Of a stretch of 64,000 nucleotides of DNA, positions 17,416 through 26,892 are shown in pieces. Positions within the stretch are counted from its first letter, which is position 1; each line of letters begins with the position of its first letter. The notes beneath the pieces are model-generated. The model searched no databases. It had not been told where the DNA came from and saw only the letters and a program-made list of their open reading frames with translations. A program made the position numbers and the translations under genes. The DNA is from CAVOGJ01 sp963700865 (GTDB lineage Bacteria; Planctomycetota; Planctomycetia; Pirellulales; Pirellulaceae), in contig CAVOZC010000018.1 of assembly GCA_963700865.1 (NCBI GenBank), positions 868,001 through 932,000 on the forward strand. Direction: 5' to 3'.

Positions 17416-20400
17416 TCAGGATGCACGGACGTGGTCCTGATCCTCGTCTTCACTCGATCCCGGCCACGATCGCGGCCCGCGGGCCGCCGCGACAGGCTGG
17501 TTGTTCAGCGCCGCCAAGCCGGCTGGCCAGGCGGCATTGCTCGCGGTCTCCTGACTGTTTCGCGCGCTCACCGCGGTGTCGGTTTCTGTCTCCGCCGTCA
17601 TCCAGGGCTGGGCCTTCCCGGTTCGCGACGTGTCTTGCGTTACGATTGCTGCCGAGCTTGCCGCGGCCTGTGGCGACGTCGATAAAGCATTGATGATCAG
17701 CAACGCGTCGAGTGGCGTAATCCAGCCGTCGTCGTTCACGTCCGCGTACATCGATTGCATCGCGTCCGCCGCCGCCTGGCCTGACGCATGATCGTTCAGG
17801 CAATTGATGACGAGCAGCGCGTCGAGGGGAGTTACCATCGCATCCCGGTTGACGTCGGTTGGCAGGGACAGGTTGTGTCCGGCGGTCGCGGCTGCCGAAA
17901 GAGGGGCTGTGGCGACCGGCGTCCGCAGGGAGGGGACCAGCCCAAAATTTTGCTCGCTGATGATCTGACCTGTCGTGGTCTCAATCGAGAGCGTGCCCGG
18001 GGCACGCAGAAACATCCGCACGTCCCCTTGCAGCGTACTGGCGACGACGTCGGGGTTGCCGTCACGGTTGAAATTGCCCACGACCACCCACTCTGGTCCG
18101 GCCGAGCCGACGGGGCCAAGCACAAACTGCTGGCTGGCGGAGCGGGCGAACTGTCCGGCCACATTCGCGAAAACGCTGATGACTTCCCGCTCCGACTCGA
18201 CCACGAGCATGTCTTTATCGCCATCCAAATCCATGTCGGCGAAGGTCAAGTAGGGTGCTCTCGCTCCCGCCGGCAGTTGCAGGAGTGGTTGCGACGAAGT
18301 GAATCCGCCCTGCCCGTCTCCGCTCAGGATGGCTACCGAATCATTGGCCATGAAGTTCGTGCTCTCACCATCCGCGCGGCCATAGTAGGTGACACCCAGG
18401 TCGAGCACGTTGTCCCCGTTGAGATCCTCCAAGTGGACATAGCTGGGGCCAAGTCCGCGAGCCACGATGCCTGCCACCGAGAAAATGCCCTGCTGATTTG
18501 TCAGTAAGACCACCTCATCGGCCAGATAGTCGGCCACCACCAGGTCAGGCAGGCCATCACCATTGACATCACCCGCGGCAACCGAGATCGGTTGCCCGGC
18601 GATCGGGATGTGCTGGCCGACGGTGAGCCTGCCTCGTCCATCGTTCTCGAGGATGACGACTTCTTGCGAACGATAACTGGTGATCGCTACGTCGAGGTCG
18701 CTGTCGTTATCCGTGTCGATCACCACCGCATGCAGCGGGCCCTGCCCGGCATCCAGGCGTTGCGTGATGGAAAACGTGCCGTCTCCGTGGCCAAGGAGCA
18801 GTAGCACCTGGCTGCTGTCGGGGAATCGCTCGACGCCCGTCACGGTCACGATCAGATCGCCAATCCCATCGCCATTAAAGTCAGCCGACCGTACGGTGTG
18901 TGGTCGCACGCCGACCGACACGGCCGCCCCGCGCTGAAAATGTCCGTCGCCATCATTCAGGGCCACGACAAGTTCCCCATCGAGTTCGCCGGTCACGACG
19001 AGGTCCAAATCGCCGTCTCGGTCCACGTCGAGCGGAGTCATCGACCGCATCAACTGCGTGATCGGTGCCGAATCGCCTCTGAATCCACCTAAGGGAGAGG
19101 TTTGCCCGTCGCCGCCGTCCAGGGAAATCGCAACGTCCTGGTTGCCATCAGGCACGTCAGGAAAAAAGTAATAGCCGCCGGCATCCGAGAACGTACGCAT
19201 CTCATTGCGATCCAGCATTCCATTGCCATTGCTGTCAATGAAGACGACTCGATTGGGCAATCCCGCTTCGGTCGGCTGCCGCTGGCCGTCGCGATTCGCG
19301 TCGTCGTACAGAAATCCGGAAACCTCGGCGCCATCAGGGCGTACGTTGAGGGTGACGGTGCGGCTGACCAGGCCGCCATTCAGGTCGTCGAACGTGTATT
19401 GAAATTGGTCCGTCCCGTAGACGTTCAACGCGGGTACGAAGGTGAACTGGCCCGTCGGGTCAATGGTCACGCTCCCGCGGGTTGGTTGCTGAATGACATC
19501 ATACTCACCGCTGTCGCCGTCCACATCCATGACCCCCAGCGATGCCTGGAACACGGTGTCTTCCAGCGTCGAAAACGTTAGATCGCTGGCTGTCGGGTCG
19601 TCATTGACCCCCTCGATCTGCAAGGTTACCGTGCCAGGCACGAGCGTCCCGCTCCCATCGTCAACGGAGTAGGTGAAGCTGTCGTTGCCGAAGAAGTTGG
19701 CAGCGGGGACGTAAGTGAATTCCCTGGTCGCGTTTACGAATACTACCTCGCCGTGTTCCGGCGCCTCTGTCAATTGAAAGTGCAACAAGTTGTTGTCCAC
19801 GTCGACGACCGCGAGCATACCGGTAAAGCTGGTATCCTCCTGAACCATGACCGTCTGATTCATGACGACGGGCAGGTCATTCACCGATCGGACGGTCAGC
19901 GAGACCGTTGCGGTTGCCTCGCCACCAAAACCATCGCTGACACGATACGTAAACGAGTCGTCGCCGAAGAAATTGGCATCTGGCGTGTACACAAAGCTGC
20001 CATCGGGTTGTAGCTCGACCGATCCCTGCTCGGGCAGCGTGGCGATCATATAGACCAACGGGTCCGAATTGGGGTCCGAATCGTTCAGGCTCACATTGCC
20101 GGTCAGGTCGGTATCTTCATCACCGCTGGCCTCGTCATCCGTGGCCAAAGGAGCGGCATTGGGCACCTCAAAATGCAGCTCGGCTACCGCCGGCGCAAAG
20201 ACATCGAGGTACTCAAGGGACGTACCGGTAGCAAGTTGCCCGCTGAGTTCCAGTCGCACCTCGGTGATTTGCGACAGATCGACTCCGCTGCCCTGGAGAG
20301 GAACCAAATCGGCAAACGGCAAGAACCACTCGGTTGGCACGTCGTTTGGCGGAAGCAGGGACGCGATTTCCGAAACGCCGCCGTCGGCGCTGGTCAGAAT

Positions 20401-22467
20401 GGCTCGAATCGACTCGACGCCGCCAGGCGCCGTGTACACCGTCCGCAAGCCCGCCGTGGCGGACGCGATGGACAAATCCAACTTGAAGGGCCCCAACTCG
20501 TCCAACCCATTCCAGATCAAATTGGTCGTTAATGGCGCGGCGACGTCGGCAGTGAGGCGAAGCCGACCGTTTTTTACGTCCAGTAAGGCGGCTCCGACGG
20601 GAGCGTCAAGTTGCAGGGTGCGTTCGAGCCCGACGGCTTCAATCGCCGACGCCACGGATTCGCCCGCCATTCCGTTGCTGGCGACGACGGCTTGTTCCGT
20701 GATTTCGAACGAATCGATCGTCGTGAGCAAGTTGGCCTGCAGGATCGCTGCTTGCTGTTGGTTGAGCACGGAAACGAGGTAGCTGCCCGGCGGCAGATCG
20801 GAAAACTGGTAACGACCACTGGAATCGGTATTGGTCGAGGCAACGATGATGTCTGGTCCGTCTACCAGTCCATTACCGTTTACGTCGCGGACGAGTTCGA
20901 CGTTTGTATTGGAAAAAGGCCGACCGTTTTGTGTGACGGTGCCGGCAATCGTGCCATCGTCGATCCGTTCCGTGGCTCCCAGGTCGGCGACACCCACCCG
21001 AGCGCGGCGCAGCTGGTCGATCGCCACTGTCGAGAGGGACGCCCGATCAATGGCCGGACTGGCCACATCGAGAAATTGCGTTTGAGTGATCCAGGCATTG
21101 TCCGCCAGCGGCAGCAGCAGCGGATCCACGAACAGCAGGTCCGCGGGGGTCAGCCCGAGCGACTCGCCCGGTTGCTCGACCAGATTAACGCCCGTGGAAA
21201 AGAAACTGCCCGCCGCATCGACCTGCCCGTTATCGGCAAAAATCGAGTTGCGGATGCGAACTGGCTGTCCCGCGCTGTCGATGCCGCCAGTAGAGCCCCC
21301 ATTTCCGGCAACGGTCACATGCTCTAGCGAAATGCTGTCATACGAGTCGGCATTCAAAAAGAGCCCGCCGCCCCGCTCCAGCGCCGCATTGCCCGAAATG
21401 GTGACATTGGCAAATCGCGCTTCGTGGTAGGGTTGCTCGAATTGGAGCCATACTCCACCCCCCTCGCCCGCGGCGTTGCCCGAGATCGTGGACCCGGTAA
21501 GGATCAGTTCCAGCCAGGCGTCTGGTCTGCCCGCCACAAACAGGCCGCCTCCTTGGCGCTGCGCGACGTTATCGCGAATGGTTGAATCGGCAATGGAGAT
21601 TTCTTTCATTCCATCGGTGGCGCCATAGCAGTAATACTGGCTGTCAACAAAGACCCCGCCGCCCGTGGTGGCTTGATTATCGGCGATGGTGCTGGTGGCA
21701 ATCCGCAGCCGGCTGCAATCCGTAAGGCGAATCCCGCCGCCACCAGCCAGTTGATTGGAATAGACTTCACTATCCAACTGCCGATTGCCGGAGATTGTCG
21801 TCTGCGTGATCGCGACCATACTCGCTTGTGCGTCGATAGCTCCCCCGCCCAGCGTGGCCCGGTTGTTGGTGAGTGACGATTGGTTGATCGTGAGCAGGGC
21901 GTCACGAGCGCGAATGGCGCCGCCGCCGTAGAGTTCCAGATTCGAAGTCAGGCCCACGTTTCCTCCGCTCAACCGGACTTGATCGAGCAAAAGTTGTGCG
22001 CCGGGTTGCAGATCAAAGATCCGCGTGTCATGGCCAGCCACTTCAAACGCCGCGGTGATGGCGGCGCCATGACCAAGAATCGTGATCTGGCCGGAATCGC
22101 TGATGTCCAGGTCGTTGCTCGCGTCTGAAAAAGAGTCGACAAGGACTTCGTCTCCACCCGTGATGCTGGTGAGGTTCAGTTCCACGTCACCTGTCAGCAC
22201 GATGGTGTGGTCGCCCGGCAGGGCGTTTGCCTCCATGACGGCGGCACGGAGCGATGTCAGCCCGAGACTATCGGCCGCCAATCCATCCCCCGGGATTTGA
22301 TCGACGGTGTCGGCGGCGGTATTGACCATGAAAGTGGCCAAGACGCGACGCGATTCCAGTGCATCGAATGAAAGTGGCCGGGGACGCCGCCTGGGGCGGG
22401 AACGACTAGCCCGATTTTTGCGGGTTTTCTTGGGTGGGCGCGGCATGCCATTCAAGTCCGGGGACAC
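17416..22467 (-). CDS. giant secreted surface protein: beta-helix, cadherin-like repeats, FG-GAP propeller, dockerin-like end
   Basis: 1683 residues; GTG at 22467, with an ATG at 22446 as alternative. The very basic N-terminus (many Arg/Lys/Pro) leads to ALESRRVLATF, a motif typical of planctomycete exported giants. Next come a SLRAAVMEANALPG (CSLREA-like) start and right-handed beta-helix repeats with 'TISGN.A' turns up to about residue 500. A carboxypeptidase-regulatory/SdrB-like unit follows (DVNGNGLVDG...YQFSDLPPGSY). Three cadherin/Big_9-type repeats each contain VYTPDANFFGDDSFTY-like strands. A second SdrD-type unit (GFLYDDANRDGQRQPTEAG) precedes FG-GAP/VCBS calcium blades (DFNGDGIGDLIVT, DVNGDGLPDLVVA). 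Near the end two EF-hand-like dockerin halves read DVNRDAMVTPLDALLVIN and DVNDDGWITPLDALLIIN. It is probably cell-surface or secreted, in adhesion or polymer binding (inference). Confidence 0.85.
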   Translation of the reverse strand: MSPDLNGMPRPPKKTRKNRASRSRPRRRPRPLSFDALESRRVLATFMVNTAADTVDQIPGDGLAADSLGLTSLRAAVMEANALPGDHTIVLTGDVELNLTSITGGDEVLVDSFSDASNDLDISDSGQITILGHGAAITAAFEVAGHDTRIFDLQPGAQLLLDQVRLSGGNVGLTSNLELYGGGAIRARDALLTINQSSLTNNRATLGGGAIDAQASMVAITQTTISGNRQLDSEVYSNQLAGGGGIRLTDCSRLRIATSTIADNQATTGGGVFVDSQYYCYGATDGMKEISIADSTIRDNVAQRQGGGLFVAGRPDAWLELILTGSTISGNAAGEGGGVWLQFEQPYHEARFANVTISGNAALERGGGLFLNADSYDSISLEHVTVAGNGGSTGGIDSAGQPVRIRNSIFADNGQVDAAGSFFSTGVNLVEQPGESLGLTPADLLFVDPLLLPLADNAWITQTQFLDVASPAIDRASLSTVAIDQLRRARVGVADLGATERIDDGTIAGTVTQNGRPFSNTNVELVRDVNGNGLVDGPDIIVASTNTDSSGRYQFSDLPPGSYLVSVLNQQQAAILQANLLTTIDSFEITEQAVVASNGMAGESVASAIEAVGLERTLQLDAPVGAALLDVKNGRLRLTADVAAPLTTNLIWNGLDELGPFKLDLSIASATAGLRTVYTAPGGVESIRAILTSADGGVSEIASLLPPNDVPTEWFLPFADLVPLQGSGVDLSQITEVRLELSGQLATGTSLEYLDVFAPAVAELHFEVPNAAPLATDDEASGDEDTDLTGNVSLNDSDPNSDPLVYMIATLPEQGSVELQPDGSFVYTPDANFFGDDSFTYRVSDGFGGEATATVSLTVRSVNDLPVVMNQTVMVQEDTSFTGMLAVVDVDNNLLHFQLTEAPEHGEVVFVNATREFTYVPAANFFGNDSFTYSVDDGSGTLVPGTVTLQIEGVNDDPTASDLTFSTLEDTVFQASLGVMDVDGDSGEYDVIQQPTRGSVTIDPTGQFTFVPALNVYGTDQFQYTFDDLNGGLVSRTVTLNVRPDGAEVSGFLYDDANRDGQRQPTEAGLPNRVVFIDSNGNGMLDRNEMRTFSDAGGYYFFPDVPDGNQDVAISLDGGDGQTSPLGGFRGDSAPITQLMRSMTPLDVDRDGDLDLVVTGELDGELVVALNDGDGHFQRGAAVSVGVRPHTVRSADFNGDGIGDLIVTVTGVERFPDSSQVLLLLGHGDGTFSITQRLDAGQGPLHAVVIDTDNDSDLDVAITSYRSQEVVILENDGRGRLTVGQHIPIAGQPISVAAGDVNGDGLPDLVVADYLADEVVLLTNQQGIFSVAGIVARGLGPSYVHLEDLNGDNVLDLGVTYYGRADGESTNFMANDSVAILSGDGQGGFTSSQPLLQLPAGARAPYLTFADMDLDGDKDMLVVESEREVISVFANVAGQFARSASQQFVLGPVGSAGPEWVVVGNFNRDGNPDVVASTLQGDVRMFLRAPGTLSIETTTGQIISEQNFGLVPSLRTPVATAPLSAAATAGHNLSLPTDVNRDAMVTPLDALLVINCLNDHASGQAAADAMQSMYADVNDDGWITPLDALLIINALSTSPQAAASSAAIVTQDTSRTGKAQPWMTAETETDTAVSARNSQETASNAAWPAGLAALNNQPVAAARGPRSWPGSSEDEDQDHVRAS

Positions 22468-22596
22468 GAGACTTCAAGACCTGCATCATAACTTGACGCT
22501 GCCCGCAGCACACGAATTTTGGCCCGAGAATGTCGCTTTTGGCAGCCGACGGCGCGTCTTGTGCCTATGGTTCGGGCCGGATGAACGGCCCCCACG

Positions 22597-23973
22597 TCAA
22601 AATACGCGGTCGACCTGGAGAGCGAACTCGTAATCAAACGCCTGATCGCTGCCGCGTCGCACTGGCAGAATGAACCCACCCGAGACCTCCCAGCCGTTGC
22701 GAAGGAGCGAATGCGTTGCCAGATTGATGTTCAGGATGTCGACATTGCGCGTGGGATTACCAATCACAAAACCACCTTCCCGCAATGTGTCGGCGTTCTT
22801 GAGGGTTGACGTGTAGTGGAACTCGATCACTGAACTCAGCGCTTTCAGGCAACGCGCATCTGGGTTTTGATACCACCACGTTCCGAAGCCGACATCAACA
22901 AACAGAAACGAGGCATCCTTGATCACACCCAGGTCCGGCAGGCGTTGGGGTGTCGTCGGCAGGTTGGCGAGATCGGGGATTTCTCCGCGGACTTGATTGC
23001 CCACCGCGTCAAAGTCGAACTGCAGAAAGCCTTGTGCGAAGTAGCGGTTGTTCGGCATCCAGGCTCCCGCCAAGAACGGGAGTACATGGGCCGAATCGTT
23101 ACCAATTTGCAGGATCTTGAGGTCGTTCATAAACAACGAGGCGGATGAGGCCGTGGGCAAGGCGAATCCGGAACCCGCCGTCAGAATGCGCGTTTGGGAT
23201 CGCCAGAGCAGCGTCTTAAAGATGACGACCGCGTTGCCAAATTCCGAATTCCTGGCACCCAACGCATTGAGCGATTGCGACGCATCCAACGTGGCCGCCA
23301 TGGGAATTCGGAACTCGAACGACATATTCTTGTTGAAGTACGTCTTTTCAAAGCCGAACGTGTAGCGACTCACATCTCCAAAACCGGGTCGTGCATCATT
23401 AAAGAAGTTGAAGTTGCTCAAGATGCGGTCGCGGGGAATCGGATTGTTGTTTTCCGAGATCTTGATCCGCCGTACGCCGACTCCTCCACCACCCGAGGGG
23501 ATGAGCACGTTGTCACGCTGACGGTATGAGTAAACGACGTCATACAAACCGTCTTGCCCGACCGGTGGCACCGGATTGGGGATTTCTGTATAGATGGCCG
23601 TTCCCGGTACGAACTCGAAGATCGGGCTGGGCGACGTCGGTACCTCACTCGGCGGGAGCGGTTCATCGTTGATGATGTACACGCCCGGAACGCTGCTCGG
23701 ATCGGCAAACAAGTCGTTCGGAAAACCGCTTCCGTCCCGTTCCAAGGCCAGCACCGTGCCGCCAGTACTGTTCATCAGTAGCCGACCGGTCGCCTGAAAT
23801 TCGACAATGATAGGCGCGAAGCCGATGTCGAGGACGCCACCGTCAAAGTTGTCGCCCATCATGTCGGGCAAACTGCCTTCTGACTCCTGCCCCAAGCCAC
23901 GGTCGGACCAAGCAGCGATCACCAGGGTGATCACGACGAGCGCTAACGATCGATGGCGCAAGGCAGCGGGCAT
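22597..23973 (-). CDS. secreted protein, outer-membrane beta-barrel candidate
   Basis: 458 residues. Signal peptide RSLALVVITLVIAAWSDRGLGQ. No named domain recognised. The body has alternating polar/aromatic strands (RYTFGFEKTYFNKNMSFEFRIP; VIEFHYTSTLKN; GWEVSGGFILP) and ends in ALQVDRVF. A terminal aromatic strand of this kind is the usual C-terminus of outer-membrane barrels inserted by the BAM complex. It follows the giant surface protein's start by 129 bases in the opposite order of transcription (both minus strand, this one upstream). A transport or porin role is inferred from architecture only. Confidence 0.6.
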   Translation of the reverse strand: MPAALRHRSLALVVITLVIAAWSDRGLGQESEGSLPDMMGDNFDGGVLDIGFAPIIVEFQATGRLLMNSTGGTVLALERDGSGFPNDLFADPSSVPGVYIINDEPLPPSEVPTSPSPIFEFVPGTAIYTEIPNPVPPVGQDGLYDVVYSYRQRDNVLIPSGGGGVGVRRIKISENNNPIPRDRILSNFNFFNDARPGFGDVSRYTFGFEKTYFNKNMSFEFRIPMAATLDASQSLNALGARNSEFGNAVVIFKTLLWRSQTRILTAGSGFALPTASSASLFMNDLKILQIGNDSAHVLPFLAGAWMPNNRYFAQGFLQFDFDAVGNQVRGEIPDLANLPTTPQRLPDLGVIKDASFLFVDVGFGTWWYQNPDARCLKALSSVIEFHYTSTLKNADTLREGGFVIGNPTRNVDILNINLATHSLLRNGWEVSGGFILPVRRGSDQAFDYEFALQVDRVF

Positions 23974-24103
23974 TGCAAGCAGTCCTGGGGACGAAATGAG
24001 AGTAGCCTCAGCCTCCTCTTCGTCACCGCTGCAATCTGCAATTCACTCAAAACCCTAATATTTTACCCAGCCGTCTTAAGAGTCCCTCGCTGAGCACGGA
24101 CGC

Positions 24104-25507
24104 TCATTCAATGTCCAGCCGCAAATAGTCGCGCGCGTTTTGATAACAGATCCGACGAGTCATTTCACCGACCAGCGTCAGGTCTCGGGGCAACTCTCCC
24201 AGGTCCATGTCTCGCCCCAGCAGGTTGCACAGTACGCGACGAAAGTATTCGTGACGCGGGTACGACATGAAGGACCGCGAGTCGGTAAGCATCCCGACAA
24301 AGCGGGATAACAATCCCAGATTCGAGAGCGCGTTGATCTGCCACTCCATTCCCTCCTTTTGGTCGAGAAACCACCAGCCCGACCCGAATTGCATCTTGCC
24401 GACGTGGCCATCACCCTGGAAATTGCCGAGCATCGTTGCCACGACGTAATTGTCCGCCGGATTGATGTTGTACACGATCATCTGAGGCAACGCCGCCGCT
24501 TCTTCCATCTGGCCGAGCATGGCTGACAGAGCTCGCGCCTGAGGGAAATCGCCGATGGAATCGTAGCCGGTGTCGGGCCCCAATTCGGCCAGGCGGAACT
24601 TGTTGTTGTTGCGCAAAGCTCCCAGATGGAGTTGCTTGGTCCAGTCTCGCTCCGCGTCCAGCCTGGCAAAGTACAGCATCATGAACGACTGAAACAGCTC
24701 CGTATGGAGCGCATCGGCCGGTTGATTGCTGCGGACCTGAGTGAAGATGGCCGCCGCCGTCGCCGCGTCGCAGGTGCGGCCGCAACACGTCTCGAGACCG
24801 TGATCGGAGAGCCGCCCGCCGAGGGCGTGAAAATCATCATGCCGGTGACGCAACGCCTGTAATAGCTGGTCGAGTGTCTCGATTTCGCAACCACTCGTTG
24901 CGGCCAGGCGATCAATCCATTCGTTCCATGCCGCCGGCTGTCCGACCTGCAGGCATTTGTCGGGACGAAACGTCGGCAGCACGCGGCACGTCAGGTCGGA
25001 CGCCGCCAGCGCTTCGTGATACGTCAACGGGTCGGCTGGATCATCGGTCGTGCAGACGGCGCGGACGTCAAAACGAGTCAATATTCCGCGGGCGGACAGT
25101 TCGTCCCCCGCCAACATGTCGTTGGCCCGCTTCCAGATCGGCTCGGCCGTGTCCTCCGACAGTAGTTCATCAATACCGAAATAACGTTTCAATTCCAGAT
25201 GGGTCCAGTGGTAGAGCGGATTGCGCAGGGTGTGCGGAACCGTTCTGGCCCAAGCCAGGAATTTGTCGTACGGGTCGGCGTCTCCCGTAATCAGTTCCTC
25301 AGCGACCCCGTTGGCCCGCATGGCCCGCCACTTGTAATGGTCCCCTTCCAGCCAGATTTCGGTCAAGTTGCGAAAACGACGATTCGCGGCCACATCCTCG
25401 GGAGGAAGGTGACAGTGATAATCGAGGATGGGTTCGTTCGCGGCGTAGTCGCGGTACAGACGTCGGGCGAATTCTGTATGGAGCAGAAAATCTTCGTGGA
25501 TGAACAT
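24104..25507 (-). CDS. uxaC: glucuronate (uronate) isomerase
   Basis: 467 residues from the ATG at 25507 (AGGTG upstream), the normal length for UxaC. The enzyme interconverts D-glucuronate/D-fructuronate and D-galacturonate/D-tagaturonate in the cytoplasm. It belongs to the amidohydrolase fold. Visible signatures: MFIHEDFLLHTEFARRLYRDYA start, DYHCHLPPEDVA (metal-binding HxH), HWTHLELKRYFGI, FDVRAVCTTDDPADPL, and near the C-terminus SRFVGMLTDSRSFMSYPRHEYFRRVLCNLLG. It is not next to other hexuronate genes, so the pathway must continue elsewhere. An open frame of 75 codons upstream of this start is not UxaC-like. Confidence 0.95.
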   Translation of the reverse strand: MFIHEDFLLHTEFARRLYRDYAANEPILDYHCHLPPEDVAANRRFRNLTEIWLEGDHYKWRAMRANGVAEELITGDADPYDKFLAWARTVPHTLRNPLYHWTHLELKRYFGIDELLSEDTAEPIWKRANDMLAGDELSARGILTRFDVRAVCTTDDPADPLTYHEALAASDLTCRVLPTFRPDKCLQVGQPAAWNEWIDRLAATSGCEIETLDQLLQALRHRHDDFHALGGRLSDHGLETCCGRTCDAATAAAIFTQVRSNQPADALHTELFQSFMMLYFARLDAERDWTKQLHLGALRNNNKFRLAELGPDTGYDSIGDFPQARALSAMLGQMEEAAALPQMIVYNINPADNYVVATMLGNFQGDGHVGKMQFGSGWWFLDQKEGMEWQINALSNLGLLSRFVGMLTDSRSFMSYPRHEYFRRVLCNLLGRDMDLGELPRDLTLVGEMTRRICYQNARDYLRLDIE

Positions 25508-25642
25508 GTTGCACCTGCCGGGCGGGTATCGTGAGCGCGGATCGGGTCGGTTGGAGCGTCGATGGTAACGCGAAGATGGGTGGCTCGCCAAGTCGGGCCG
25601 GAAGGAAGTAGCGAGGGTGCCGCGATTGTCGCCAGTGTCGCC

Positions 25643-25724
25643 GTTCGCTCCGCGAACGGAGCGATTGACGGAGTGTGGAGATGTTGGGGTCGATTGGTGA
25701 CGTGCGTTGGTTCGCGGAGCGAAC
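25643..25724. repeat. perfect 15-bp inverted repeat pair
   Basis: GTTCGCTCCGCGAAC at 25643-25657 and its exact reverse complement at 25710-25724, about 52 bases apart, between the EEP-family gene and uxaC. Each arm is itself nearly palindromic. It could fold into a cruciform or be an intergenic repeat. It has no T-run, so it is a poor candidate for a simple intrinsic terminator. Confidence 0.6.
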
Positions 25725-25739
25725 CACAACATTGCACGC

Positions 25740-26702
25740 CTATTTCTCTCTCACCACGCCACAAGTCAGCACGACCGGTCGGTGATCCGAATGGAAGGTG
25801 CACTCGTGCCGACAACTGGCGACCTCGACTCGGTCGTTTACCCAAATGTGATCCAGGTCGAGCACTGGCACGGGAAATGGCCAGGTGGCGGCGTAGCCCG
25901 CGCCGGCCGTGGCAAAGGCGTGCGAAAATTCGGGTTCCAGTAAGCTGAAATGCGCCGAATCGCGAGGTGTATTGAAATCACCCATCACCAATACCGGGTC
26001 GTCGCCATGCCGCCTGATCAACTCGGCCAGCCGCACGAGTGCGGGTTGCCGCGATACGGTTGGTGTGCTCAACAGATCCACGACATACACGCGATAGCGA
26101 TTTCCGCCCCATTCGACGGCTGCCGCCAGATAACGCCCATGGGGACCGAGGTCGCCTGACTCTTCGGCGAGGATCGTGCCGCGCGTCATCAGGGCCAGAC
26201 CGTCCTGCATGCGGCTGAATCGATATTCGGGAAACGCGGCTTGCCAGGCGTGCGCCAACGAGGGCCATCCGCCTTCGACAATGCCCGCGATGTCGGGTTG
26301 CATTTTTCGCATTGTCTCGATCGGGCCGATCCATCCGCTGGCAAAATTCCGCATATTCCACAGCACGATCTTGTCGCCAGCCACCGCGCCCCGCGGCGAT
26401 GGAATCCGCACTTGCGTATGCACGGTTGCGATAACCGAAATAGCCGCCAAGACCGCCGCCAAACTGGCAAGCCGCTTGTCCTTCCTGGCCAGATGCCAGA
26501 ACATCAAGATTAACGCCAGTGCGGTCAGAATGACTGGCGGCGTTGCATAGAAAGCTGCCGAAAGATACGGAATGCGATCGCGGACCGTCAGCCGCAAGAT
26601 GACGCCCATCAGGAGCACCGGCCAACTGACTCGCTCAAACCAGAGCGACAAGTTGTGCACCACATCCGCCATGCGTTGTTGATGTTGGTGGGAATCGGAC
26701 AT
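25740..26702 (-). CDS. membrane-anchored endonuclease/exonuclease/phosphatase-family protein
   Basis: 320 residues. Three N-terminal hydrophobic helices (PVLLMGVILRL; PVILTALALILMFWHLA; LAAVLAAISVIATVHT; about residues 28-95) precede an EEP hydrolase domain. Motifs in the hydrolase: KIVLWNMRNF (metal-binding Asn), PDIAGIVEGGW (the catalytic Glu region), VLVMGDFNTPRDS (GDFN), LDLDHIWVND and FHSDHRPVVL (SDHRPV catalytic His). Family members cut phosphodiesters in nucleic acids, lipids or inositol phosphates. The membrane part suggests an extracytoplasmic active site and a lipid or extracellular DNA substrate, but this is inference. The uxaC gene follows on the same strand after 232 bases that contain the inverted repeat. 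Confidence 0.82.
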   Translation of the reverse strand: MSDSHQHQQRMADVVHNLSLWFERVSWPVLLMGVILRLTVRDRIPYLSAAFYATPPVILTALALILMFWHLARKDKRLASLAAVLAAISVIATVHTQVRIPSPRGAVAGDKIVLWNMRNFASGWIGPIETMRKMQPDIAGIVEGGWPSLAHAWQAAFPEYRFSRMQDGLALMTRGTILAEESGDLGPHGRYLAAAVEWGGNRYRVYVVDLLSTPTVSRQPALVRLAELIRRHGDDPVLVMGDFNTPRDSAHFSLLEPEFSHAFATAGAGYAATWPFPVPVLDLDHIWVNDRVEVASCRHECTFHSDHRPVVLTCGVVREK

Positions 26703-26892
26703 GGTGTTAAGACTGCGTCCCTTGGCGAGCGGTGCGTGATTCTTTCATACGCGATCGAGTCCGACCGGTTCACTATTCTCGGCATTTTTTAATACTAAGC
26801 ATATCACTTCCTGGGCAGGATGGGCCTGACACGGGCCAGGCCGACGGGCCTGGCGCGAGTTGGCAAACGCGGCATTTCTGGAGAAATCGATA

